Shown here one piece after another: positions 1-5,241 of a stretch of 7,035 nucleotides of DNA. The stretch spans positions 1-7,035 of the forward strand of contig CAJBJW010000119.1 in NCBI GenBank assembly GCA_903953455.1, read 5' to 3'. The notes under the pieces were generated by a model, which made no database searches, was not told the origin of the DNA, and saw only the letters and a program-made list of their open reading frames with translations. Each line of letters begins with the position of its first letter. Positions within the stretch are counted from its first letter, which is position 1. The position numbers were made by a program, and so were the translations under genes. Source of the stretch: an uncultured Pseudomonadota bacterium. Lineage in GTDB: Bacteria > Pseudomonadota > Gammaproteobacteria > Methylococcales > Methylomonadaceae.

Positions 1-552
1 AATCCCTTTCATAAACAATTCGCGGTCATTAATTTTATCCGTGAGGGCTTGCTTGAGTAGGACTTTAATCTCAACGTCTTTCACGACGCTACGTTCCATG
101 GCTGATAGATATTCTTCCTTATCTACCCGATTCCAATCTATCACCTGTTTGATTTCTGTTTTAAGGATGAGGTCCAGCCAGATGCGAGTAGCACGACCGT
201 TACCTTCACGAAAGGGATGAGCAATATTCATCTCCACATATTTCTCGATGATTTCATCAAAATTGCTATGTGGCATTGTGTCGATATGTTTTAACGATGC
301 TTCTAAATACATCAGTGGTGCAAAACGGAAATTCCCTTTGGCGATATTCACCTCACGGATTTTACCTGCGAAGTGATAAATATTTTCAAATAAATAAGCA
401 TGAATAAAAGAAAGCCCTGAGAATGTACCTACCTCCACCTGAGTAATATCACCAGAGTCAAAAAGTTGTTTGGCTTTTTGCTTGCTAATTTTTTCCTCAG
501 CTTTAGCTAACTCAACCTGATGGGTGATATTTAATTTGTTTTCCAATGTCAT
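1..552 (-). CDS. fic: Fic-domain protein AMP-transferase, class III-like, 3' end outside the window
   Basis: Fic enzymes usually transfer AMP from ATP to a hydroxyl side chain of a target protein in the cytoplasm. The frame is open from ATG at 552 to the window edge, giving 184 residues. The full active-site motif HPFREGNGRATR lies at residues 112-123, with catalytic His112, and the target-binding flap region KGNFRFAP lies near 72-79. The layout (short N-terminus, EVGTFSGLSFIHAYLF, then FAGKIREVN) closely resembles the compact Neisseria meningitidis Fic protein of about 190 residues. In that class III group a C-terminal helix with an S/TxxxE(G/N) motif inhibits the enzyme in cis. That helix should begin just beyond the last visible residues (LFMKGI), so it cannot be checked here. 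No separate VbhA/FicA-type antitoxin gene is seen upstream. The ribosome binding site is weak (GGGAA), and the start overlaps the stop of a 12-codon frame as ATGA. The family call is secure; the target and the class assignment are inferred. Confidence 0.92.
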   Translation of the reverse strand, partial: MTLENKLNITHQVELAKAEEKISKQKAKQLFDSGDITQVEVGTFSGLSFIHAYLFENIYHFAGKIREVNIAKGNFRFAPLMYLEASLKHIDTMPHSNFDEIIEKYVEMNIAHPFREGNGRATRIWLDLILKTEIKQVIDWNRVDKEEYLSAMERSVVKDVEIKVLLKQALTDKINDRELFMKGI

Positions 553-587
553 GCGACATTCCCATCAATATTCACTTTATCATTCAT
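549..587 (-). other. 12-codon reading frame linking the IHF-like gene to fic
   Basis: A minus-strand frame reads MNDKVNIDGNVA and then stops. Its ATG (587-585) follows the stop of the IHF-like frame (591-589) by one base, and its TGA (551-549) overlaps the fic ATG (552-550) as ATGA. The arrangement would let terminating ribosomes pass on to fic. It is far too short to be a known Fic antitoxin and resembles no protein I recognise. It may be a leader or a chance frame. Confidence 0.25.
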
Positions 588-588
588 T

Positions 589-890
589 TCATATAATCCT
601 ATGCCCACTAGCGCTTGCATTAACACGCTCTCTTAATTCACTTCCTGGTTTAAAATGGACGCTATTCTTTCTAGGAATAGATACAGTCTCGCCTGTTCTG
701 GGATTACGACCCATTTTAGCATTGTGCTGTCTAACAGAGAAAGTGCCAACCCCCCTAATTTCAATTCGACCACCACGCGCTAACTCTTCATTTATACTAT
801 TAAAAAACAGTTCACAGCCGCTTCAACATCTACTTTACTCAAATTGGGTTGCTTAGATGCGATAACTTGAATTATTTCGGATTTAGTCAG
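589..890 (-). pseudogene. IHF/HU-family DNA-binding protein gene with a one-base frameshift
   Basis: HU and IHF are small dimeric proteins that bend DNA. Joining two minus-strand frames gives about 100 residues covering the whole fold. The N-terminal part begins LTKSEIIQVIASKQPNLSK and runs through VDVEAAVNCF. The rest includes INEELARGGRIEIRGVGTFS, the DNA-binding arm signature AKMGRNPRTGE, and the C-terminal VHFKPGSELRERV. The ending and overall pattern are closest to IHF-beta-like proteins. The frames are separated by one missing base in the A-run at 802-807 (six A on the plus strand); seven would restore a continuous frame. The codon at the expected initiator position is CTG (890-888), no ATG lies in frame, and a TAA sits four codons before it. 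Two defects favour a pseudogene, though a sequencing error in the run would explain one. A plus-strand reading frame across this stretch is only antisense to it. Confidence 0.82.
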
Positions 891-910
891 AAGTATTATT
901 TGTTAATTAT

Positions 911-940
911 TTCATAAAATCACCAATGTGGAACATACAA
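911..940. repeat. Imperfect direct repeat, copy 1
   Basis: This stretch matches 1049-1079 at 26 of 31 aligned columns, with one single-base gap. The shared core is ATCACCAATG, followed by GGA and ATACAA. Read on the minus strand, it contains GGTGAT a few bases before ATGAA, like a ribosome binding site and start codon, but the frame stops after two codons. It lies directly upstream of the IHF-like pseudogene. Confidence 0.55.
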
Positions 941-1048
941 AAAACATTTTATTTTGTGCAGTTTAATACTTTTTATATACTTTATCATTCTTTAAAATAT
1001 AGAGGTTATTTTTGAATAATAATGTCTTAGCTTCTAAAATCTGATTTC

Positions 1049-1079
1049 TTCATAAGCATCACCAATGCGGATAATACAA
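1049..1079. repeat. Imperfect direct repeat, copy 2
   Basis: This is the partner of 911-940, in the same orientation and about 138 bp away. On the minus strand GGTGAT again precedes ATGAA, here opening an eight-codon frame MKKSDFRS. It may be a duplicated leader of an HU/IHF-type gene or a repeated protein-binding site. Confidence 0.55.
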
Positions 1080-1160
1080 CTGAATTTTAATTGTATTGAG
1101 TGGCGTGAAAAGTTTGACGATTGGCGATTTCATTTTGTAAAAAAACCCGCCTATAATTAG

Positions 1161-1197
1161 AAAGCCGCAAATTCTCGAGATTTAGCGGCTTTTTTTT
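1161..1197 (+). terminator. Rho-independent terminator without an upstream gene
   Basis: The arms AAAGCCGC (1161-1168) and GCGGCTTT (1185-1192) pair perfectly over 8 bp. Inside them TCTCGAGA is self-complementary, so the hairpin can extend across a small internal loop. Eight T residues follow (1190-1197). The T-tract points to plus-strand transcription, yet no plus-strand gene precedes it in the window. It may end a small RNA or mark a lost gene; it also insulates the bolA-family gene from upstream transcription. Confidence 0.75.
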
Positions 1198-1249
1198 ATT
1201 GTCTATCACATCCTTTGACCAATATTTAAATTCGTAGGGTGTTGAATAG

Positions 1250-1278
1250 TTGACTTAATTACTCAGGTACCCTAAAGT
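1250..1278 (+). promoter_or_regulatory. Candidate sigma-70 promoter for the bolA-family gene
   Basis: TTGACT (1250-1255) and TAAAGT (1273-1278) are separated by 17 bp, giving matches of 5/6 and 4/6 to the consensus boxes. It would produce a leader of about 110 bases, into which the palindrome at 1285-1301 falls. It is placed between an upstream terminator and the gene. It rests on pattern matching only. Confidence 0.35.
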
Positions 1279-1284
1279 AAATAT

Positions 1285-1301
1285 AGGGCTAATTTAGTCC
1301 T
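1285..1301 (+). promoter_or_regulatory. Imperfect palindrome at the predicted transcription start
   Basis: AGGGCTAATTTAGTCCT is nearly self-complementary around its central T: AGG pairs with CCT and CTAA with TTAG, with one G-T pair between them. Its position right after the candidate -10 box would suit an operator. I do not recognise the binding protein. Confidence 0.22.
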
Positions 1302-1396
1302 GTATTTATGTCTATAAAAACTTGGTGAATAGTGATAGCCGTCATTCCTGTATGACTTATCTGTATTCACTGTAATTTCAACATTGAGAGAATGCG

Positions 1397-1642
1397 ATGC
1401 TAACAGCGAGTGAGTTAAGAAGCTACATCATGGATGGCTTGTCAAGCGATTATGTTAAAGTGCAAGGTGATGACGGTCAGCATTTTGAGGCGGTGATCGT
1501 TAGCTCCAAATTCACCGGTAAAAACAAGGTGCAGCAACATCAATTAGTGTATCAGGCACTGGGTGAACGTATGCGTACAGAAATTCACGCACTGTCGATA
1601 CACACCTTCACACCTGAGGAATGGATTAAGAGCCACAATTAA
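1397..1642 (+). CDS. ibaG: BolA-family protein, IbaG type
   Basis: BolA-family proteins bind [2Fe-2S] clusters together with monothiol glutaredoxins and take part in iron-sulfur trafficking and stress responses; E. coli IbaG responds to acid. The 81-residue length is typical of the IbaG branch and shorter than BolA itself (about 105). The family core is present: GDDGQHF near residues 24-30 with His29, FTG at 39-41, and EIHALSIHTFTPEEW at 62-76 with the conserved His64. A good ribosome binding site, GAGAG at 1386-1390, lies six bases before the ATG and fixes the start. In many gammaproteobacteria ibaG sits next to murA; here no murA follows in the window, and the next gene is a rhodanese 288 bp on. 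The family is certain; the IbaG rather than BolA assignment rests on length and on the compact loop before the HF motif. Confidence 0.88.
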   Translation: MLTASELRSYIMDGLSSDYVKVQGDDGQHFEAVIVSSKFTGKNKVQQHQLVYQALGERMRTEIHALSIHTFTPEEWIKSHN

Positions 1643-1930
1643 ACTACTTTTGAGAATAATTATGATGGTTGTTCTGAAAAGACTTAAGCATTAAGTGACG
1701 ATCAACCCGGTTGTGATTTAGATGAAAGGTACGCCCCGACTCCCTCAGTGCGGATTCTCCGGTTCTGCTAAACAGAGTTACACCGTTTGGATAGGCTGAT
1801 TTTCAATGCCTGATTGCATTCATGGTGTGACCGATAAGAAGTGCGCGAGAATCAAATGAGACTCGGCATAACACATAAAGTGGCAGGCGACTTGATTCAA
1901 CCACAAAGGCTCGACTATATATGAAAAATT
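1643..1930. other. Intergenic stretch without a recognisable gene
   Basis: All frames on both strands are broken by stops within about 20-30 codons, and no product is recognisable. No hairpin followed by a T-run ends the bolA-family gene. Only a candidate promoter close to the rhodanese gene (1892-1921) was noted. Confidence 0.5.
1892..1921 (+). promoter_or_regulatory. Candidate promoter of the rhodanese gene, possibly leaderless
   Basis: TTGATT (1892-1897) and TATATA (1916-1921) lie 18 bp apart. A start site about seven bases after the -10 box would fall only a few bases before the ATG at 1931. No ribosome binding site is visible before that ATG, which fits a leaderless or nearly leaderless transcript. 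The match is modest. Confidence 0.28.
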
Positions 1931-2254
1931 ATGCAAAATTTAACACCTATTGAATTGGCCGCATGGCTTGCGGATGAAGCACGAGAACAACCCCTGCTAC
2001 TCGACGTGCGTGAGCCGTGGGAGTTTGAGGCCGGTCATATTGACGGATCCTTAACGATGCCGATGAATACTATTCCCAGCAGGCTATCCGAACTGGATGC
2101 GCAACAGCCGATTATTTGCATTTGCCACCATGGCGTGCGCAGTATGCAGGTTGCGTTATTTTTAGAACAGAATGGTTTTACAGCTATTGGAAACCTGACC
2201 GGTGGCGTTCATTCATGGGCATTGCAAGTTGACAGCACGATACCGATCTATTGA
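1931..2254 (+). CDS. Single-domain rhodanese-like sulfurtransferase
   Basis: Rhodaneses carry sulfur as a persulfide on an active-site cysteine and pass it to thiophilic acceptors; single-domain forms act in the cytoplasm. The 107 residues cover one complete domain and there is no signal peptide. The CH2A-like motif DVREPWEFEAGHIDGS lies at residues 25-40. The active-site loop CHHGVRS is at 65-71, with the predicted catalytic Cys65 and the loop arginine Arg70. The C-terminal NLTGGVHSWALQVD and terminal IPIY are typical of this proteobacterial subgroup. The six-residue loop after Cys is the length expected for sulfur rather than phosphate substrates. No Shine-Dalgarno sequence precedes the ATG. 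The physiological acceptor cannot be told from the neighbours; the nearby IbaG protein hints at sulfur or iron-sulfur metabolism, but the 288-bp gap argues against one operon. Confidence 0.9.
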   Translation: MQNLTPIELAAWLADEAREQPLLLDVREPWEFEAGHIDGSLTMPMNTIPSRLSELDAQQPIICICHHGVRSMQVALFLEQNGFTAIGNLTGGVHSWALQVDSTIPIY

Positions 2255-2423
2255 ATTGAAGACTAACTATCCTTCGAAGAATTACCTGCGCCATTCCAGC
2301 ATCTGCTTTTATAACCTTGCCGAATGTTTGCAACAGGTTGATTTTGGTTAAGCGGCGGAGCGACTGATGACATACTTATTCCAACCTATCACGAATAGTA
2401 GAGTAGCGTGTTAGCCATTTCAG

Positions 2424-2464
2424 ATGATCAAATTTTTAGGCTTGTTCAACGATTAGCTGATCAT
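2424..2464 (+). promoter_or_regulatory. Inverted ATGATCA/TGATCAT pair upstream of the methyltransferase gene
   Basis: ATGATCA (2424-2430) and its reverse complement TGATCAT (2458-2464) lie 34 bp apart, centre to centre, just upstream of a candidate -35 box. They could be paired operator half-sites or the arms of a weak hairpin; a T-run (2463-2467) follows the second arm. The loop of 27 bases makes efficient termination doubtful. Confidence 0.22.
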
Positions 2465-2477
2465 TTTTACAAGTTGT

Positions 2478-2508
2478 TTGACACGCATGAAGTGAATCAT
2501 TGCATAAG
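2478..2508 (+). promoter_or_regulatory. Candidate promoter of the methyltransferase-SagB pair
   Basis: A perfect TTGACA (2478-2483) is followed by CATAAG (2503-2508) at 19 bp, or GCATAA at 18 bp. The spacing is longer than ideal. Transcription starting near 2514 would begin after the in-frame TTG at 2500, which supports the ATG at 2536 as the true start of the methyltransferase. Confidence 0.35.
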
Positions 2509-2535
2509 TGTGTAGCAGGGGTGCATTGGAAAGCT

Positions 2536-3171
2536 ATGAGCAAAAAAACGATAGAATTGGATGAAATAGAAACAATCACTTTAGCGTATTACAATCAAAA
2601 TGCTTCAGCATTTTGGAGTGGTACAAAAGACCATGATGTGGCACAAAACTATGAAGCGTTTTTATCACCGTTTCCACAAGATAAGAAACTGGATATTTTA
2701 GACCTAGGATGTGGGCCTGGAAGAGATGTGCACTATTTTAAATCATTGGGGCATAGGCCCGTTGGACTCGATGGCAGTGCTGTTTTTTGTACTATGGCTA
2801 GAAGCTACACAGGCTGTGAGATTCTTTGTCAAAAATTTCTAAATCTCCAATTACCCAAACAGGCATACGATGGCATTTTTGCTAATGCTTCGCTGTTTCA
2901 TGTACCTAGCCAAGAGCTACCTCGCGTCCTTGAAGAATTATATGTTGCATTAAGGCCTGGGGGTATTTTGTTTTTATCCAATCCTCGCGGCAATCAAGAA
3001 GGCTGGTCAGGCCAACGATATGGTCATTATATGCAATTAGATTCCAGTAATTTGTTTATGGAGACCGCAGGATTTAAAGTGATCAATCATTATTACCGGC
3101 CAGCGGGCAAACCCATTCATGAGCAACCTTGGTTAGCAATCGTTGCAATGAAGCCATTTGAAACTCTATAA
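2536..3171 (+). CDS. Class I SAM-dependent methyltransferase
   Basis: A soluble Rossmann-fold methyltransferase of 211 residues. Motif I, ILDLGCGPG, is at residues 54-62. The acidic residue expected to bind the ribose of SAM is Asp79 in GLDGS. A motif IV-like segment YDGIFANASLFHV follows at 111-123, and LRPGGILFLS ends the core near 139-148. The C-terminal part (EGWSGQRYGHY, then HYYRPAGKPIHEQPWLA) is a signature I associate with an uncharacterised subgroup; it may form the substrate lid. The frame extends to a TTG at 2500, but the ATG at 2536 is preferred because a GGA lies eight bases upstream and the candidate promoter overlaps the TTG. The substrate is unknown; small molecules are more usual than DNA for this fold, and no DNA or RNA recognition motif is visible. 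The SagB-type gene follows after 98 bp with no terminator, so the two are probably transcribed together. Confidence 0.9.
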   Translation: MSKKTIELDEIETITLAYYNQNASAFWSGTKDHDVAQNYEAFLSPFPQDKKLDILDLGCGPGRDVHYFKSLGHRPVGLDGSAVFCTMARSYTGCEILCQKFLNLQLPKQAYDGIFANASLFHVPSQELPRVLEELYVALRPGGILFLSNPRGNQEGWSGQRYGHYMQLDSSNLFMETAGFKVINHYYRPAGKPIHEQPWLAIVAMKPFETL

Positions 3172-3269
3172 GCCATCGTTAGAAATGGTGTTGCCAGGCT
3201 ACACTTAGTAAGAATTTACTTTAACAGATGCGATTCAAACATCCGGCATTGGAAATAACATAACACATT

Positions 3270-4865
3270 ATGAATGAAAAATATGAGTCCGTTTTAAGCT
3301 ATCACAATCGAACAAAACATAGATTAAATCGGTATGCAAATGGCCCAGAATCAATCGACTGGGATGATCAACCCAATCAATTTAGGCGTTTTTCTGGTTG
3401 CGAGATTGTCAGACTACCCCAACCAGGAAACGAACTCAAACCCTTATTTTCCGATTTGGATAATGCCGAAATACCAGCAAAACCGCTAAATAGCGTTAAT
3501 GCGGGTTTATTGCTGGAATTAGCCTTCGGCTTGTCAGCATGGAAACAATTCGGCTCAAACCGCTGGGCATTGCGCTGCAATCCTTCAAGCGGAAACTTGC
3601 ATCCGACAGAAGTCTATTTAGTTAGTACGGGCAATGATTTTATTCAATCAGGTGTTTACCACTACCTCAGTCATGATCATAGTCTTGAGCGGCGCTGTCT
3701 GTTTTCTGGCGATTTCCAAGATGCTGGCTTACTCATAGGCTTGTCTTCAATCCATTGGCGAGAAGCGTGGAAATACGGTGAAAGAGCTTACCGATATTGT
3801 CAGCATGATATTGGTCACGCCTTGGGCGCTTTAAGCTATGCTGCTGCAGCACTGGGCTGGTCAGTGGAGTTGTTTGCGGAATGGTCGGATAATGATATCA
3901 ATCAATTATTAGGTCTTGATCGGGATGATTTTATCCCTTTGGAGTATGAGTCACCTGATATTATTTGTAGAATTCATACGCAGACAAACAACAAGCCATT
4001 AGTTGCCAACACTCTGTTGGAAGCCGCACAATTTGGGGAGTGGTTCGGTAAAGCCGATAGTCTAGGAGCTAAACATAGATATAATTGGCCAATAATCAAT
4101 GAGATTTCAAATACTGCAAGCAAACCGAAAACTATAGAGCCGGTGCATCAGCAACCCACTCAGCAATACGCTATAAAATCATCGTGTATAAAGTCAGTAA
4201 CGCAAATCATTCGTCAACGCCGAAGTGCACAACAATTTAATCCCAAAGCATCACTTTTGCAGAAAACAGATTTTTATAGAATGCTAGCCGCTGTATTGCC
4301 CACTACCGCCGCTTTTGAATTGTGGCGTTGGCCACCCAAAATCCACCTGTTTATTTTTGTCCATAATGTTGATGGCTTGACTCCTGGTATCTACGTATTG
4401 CCAAGATATTCTGATGCGCTAGCAAAATTGCAAGCGGCGACCCTATCAGATTTTGACTGGCAGAAAGTTTCAGAGATAGTACCGCTCTATCATCTACATT
4501 CTGGAAATTACAGGCAGGTGGCCAAAACGTTGTCCTGTCATCAATCTATTGCGAGCGACAGCGCCTTCAGTTTGGGAATGGTTGCAGAATTCAGTGAGTC
4601 CATAGATTTAATGCCATGGGTTTATCGTCGTTTGTACTGGGAATGCGGTTTAATAGGCCAAGTTCTCTATCTTGAAGCAGAGGCTTTAGATGTTCGAGGC
4701 ACAGGTATCGGTTGTTACTTTGATGATAGCGTCCATGAACTTTTAGGTATCCAGGATGATAAATGGCAAAGTCTGTATCATTTTACAGTAGGCAAGCCAC
4801 TGGAAGATCATCGCCTAGAAACATTGCCGGGATATGCGCATTTAGGCAGTTACGACAGCGTATAG
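3270..4865 (+). CDS. Two-domain SagB/ThcOx-type nitroreductase-fold dehydrogenase
   Basis: The nitroreductase fold binds FMN; SagB-type members oxidise azolines to azoles in thiazole/oxazole-modified peptides, while many stand-alone members have no known substrate. This 531-residue protein carries two tandem copies. Domain 1 (about 1-235) starts with YHNRTKHRLNRYA and has CNPSSGNLHPTEVYL at 103-117 and HDIGHALGALSYAAAALGW at 179-197. A polar linker (about 236-305) follows. Domain 2 (about 306-515) has the FMN-phosphate motif RRSAQQF at 317-323 and GLIGQVLYLEAEALD at 460-474, followed by GIGCYFDDSVHELLGI. The RRS motif is absent from domain 1 and the PSxGxLHP motif is absent from domain 2. No signal peptide or membrane segment is seen. 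The ATG at 3270 has no clear Shine-Dalgarno, but the family's N-terminus begins here. The neighbouring methyltransferase may modify the same substrate (inference). No SagC/SagD cyclodehydratase or precursor peptide is present in the window. Confidence 0.87.
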   Translation: MNEKYESVLSYHNRTKHRLNRYANGPESIDWDDQPNQFRRFSGCEIVRLPQPGNELKPLFSDLDNAEIPAKPLNSVNAGLLLELAFGLSAWKQFGSNRWALRCNPSSGNLHPTEVYLVSTGNDFIQSGVYHYLSHDHSLERRCLFSGDFQDAGLLIGLSSIHWREAWKYGERAYRYCQHDIGHALGALSYAAAALGWSVELFAEWSDNDINQLLGLDRDDFIPLEYESPDIICRIHTQTNNKPLVANTLLEAAQFGEWFGKADSLGAKHRYNWPIINEISNTASKPKTIEPVHQQPTQQYAIKSSCIKSVTQIIRQRRSAQQFNPKASLLQKTDFYRMLAAVLPTTAAFELWRWPPKIHLFIFVHNVDGLTPGIYVLPRYSDALAKLQAATLSDFDWQKVSEIVPLYHLHSGNYRQVAKTLSCHQSIASDSAFSLGMVAEFSESIDLMPWVYRRLYWECGLIGQVLYLEAEALDVRGTGIGCYFDDSVHELLGIQDDKWQSLYHFTVGKPLEDHRLETLPGYAHLGSYDSV

Positions 4866-5060
4866 TGGTTTTGTCGTAAAGTTTTTCTAAAGCATGGAAA
4901 GCTATATCCTGCAGGCAAAACTATTCTGCTAATGCTATGAATTGCTTATAGGCGAGAATATTTATCATTGGGGTAATATTGGGTGACCATTGCCCCGATC
5001 TTGCCGTCCCTAACCCTATTTAGTCCAAAGTGAACAATATACCATAATATAAGTATTGTT

Positions 5061-5240
5061 ATATCTGCTGATGATTACGTTGAAAAGACGCTAGATTTAA
5101 ACGAATTGCTCGTTCAAAAACCGGCTGCGACTTTTTTTGCCCGTGCGCAAGGAAATTCCATGATTGGTACTGAGATTTTCCTGAATGATATTTTGGTTGT
5201 TTATCGCTCAGTTGAGCCGGTATCAGGCAAAAAAGATTGA
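5061..5240 (+). pseudogene. umuD: umuD fragment, truncated at both ends
   Basis: UmuD is the SOS-induced peptidase-fold subunit of DNA polymerase V; it cleaves itself with a Ser-Lys pair. About 57 residues match the family: SADDYVEKTLDLNELLVQ, PAATFFARAQGNSMIG with the nucleophile serine in NSM, and DILVVYRSVEPVSGK. The N-terminal arm with its cleavage site is missing; no ATG precedes the homology and TGA at 5031 closes the frame upstream. The segment with the catalytic lysine and the rest of the beta-barrel are lost: the frame runs KKD and stops at 5240. No umuC follows. The stop is one base from the stop of the convergent marC-family gene, so the truncation point probably marks a deletion or insertion junction. 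The product, if made, could not be active. Confidence 0.85.
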
Positions 5241-5241
5241 C

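Larger units (their letters stand above)
891..1396. other. AT-rich intergenic region with no protein-coding gene
   Basis: Neither strand has a frame with recognisable protein character. The stretch holds an imperfect direct repeat (911-940 and 1049-1079), a strong rho-independent terminator (1161-1197) with no gene in front of it, and a probable promoter for the bolA-family gene (1250-1278). On the minus strand there is a short frame beginning MKKSDF at about 1052 that stops after eight codons; its opening resembles the start of HU-family proteins but is too short to call. Confidence 0.6.

Noticed and set aside
549..587. The 12-codon frame as a Fic antitoxin (VbhA/FicA type)
   Set aside because: Known antitoxins of that type are about 50-60 residues and carry the inhibitory S/TxxxE(G/N) helix; this frame has neither the length nor the motif, and class III Fic proteins inhibit themselves.
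524..856. A plus-strand open frame of 110 codons
   Set aside because: It lies antisense to the IHF/HU-like pseudogene and the fic start. Its translation has no family features, while the opposite strand gives clear IHF/HU and Fic motifs.
1643..1930. A decayed gene between the bolA-family gene and the rhodanese gene
   Set aside because: Short frames on both strands were read through, but none gave a motif or a stretch resembling a known family.
2500..2535. TTG start adding 12 residues to the methyltransferase
   Set aside because: The added residues do not belong to the methyltransferase fold, the TTG overlaps the candidate -10 region, and the ATG at 2536 has a better ribosome binding site.
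3377..3580. A minus-strand open frame of 67 codons inside the SagB-type gene
   Set aside because: It is fully covered by conserved domain 1 sequence on the plus strand and has no recognisable product or ribosome binding site.
2536..4865. The methyltransferase-SagB pair as a thiazole/oxazole-modified peptide cluster
   Set aside because: No YcaO or SagC-like cyclodehydratase, protease, transporter or Cys/Ser/Thr-rich precursor is present. The SagB-type protein is also a double-domain form, unlike the single-domain enzymes of those clusters.
4946..5078. A minus-strand frame of about 44 codons ending GAMVTQYYPNDKYSRL, in the gap between the SagB-type gene and the umuD fragment
   Set aside because: It looks somewhat protein-like, but it has no ATG or ribosome binding site at its open end, partly overlaps the umuD remnant, and matches no family I can name. 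It could be a gene scrap; a protein search of the stretch would decide.
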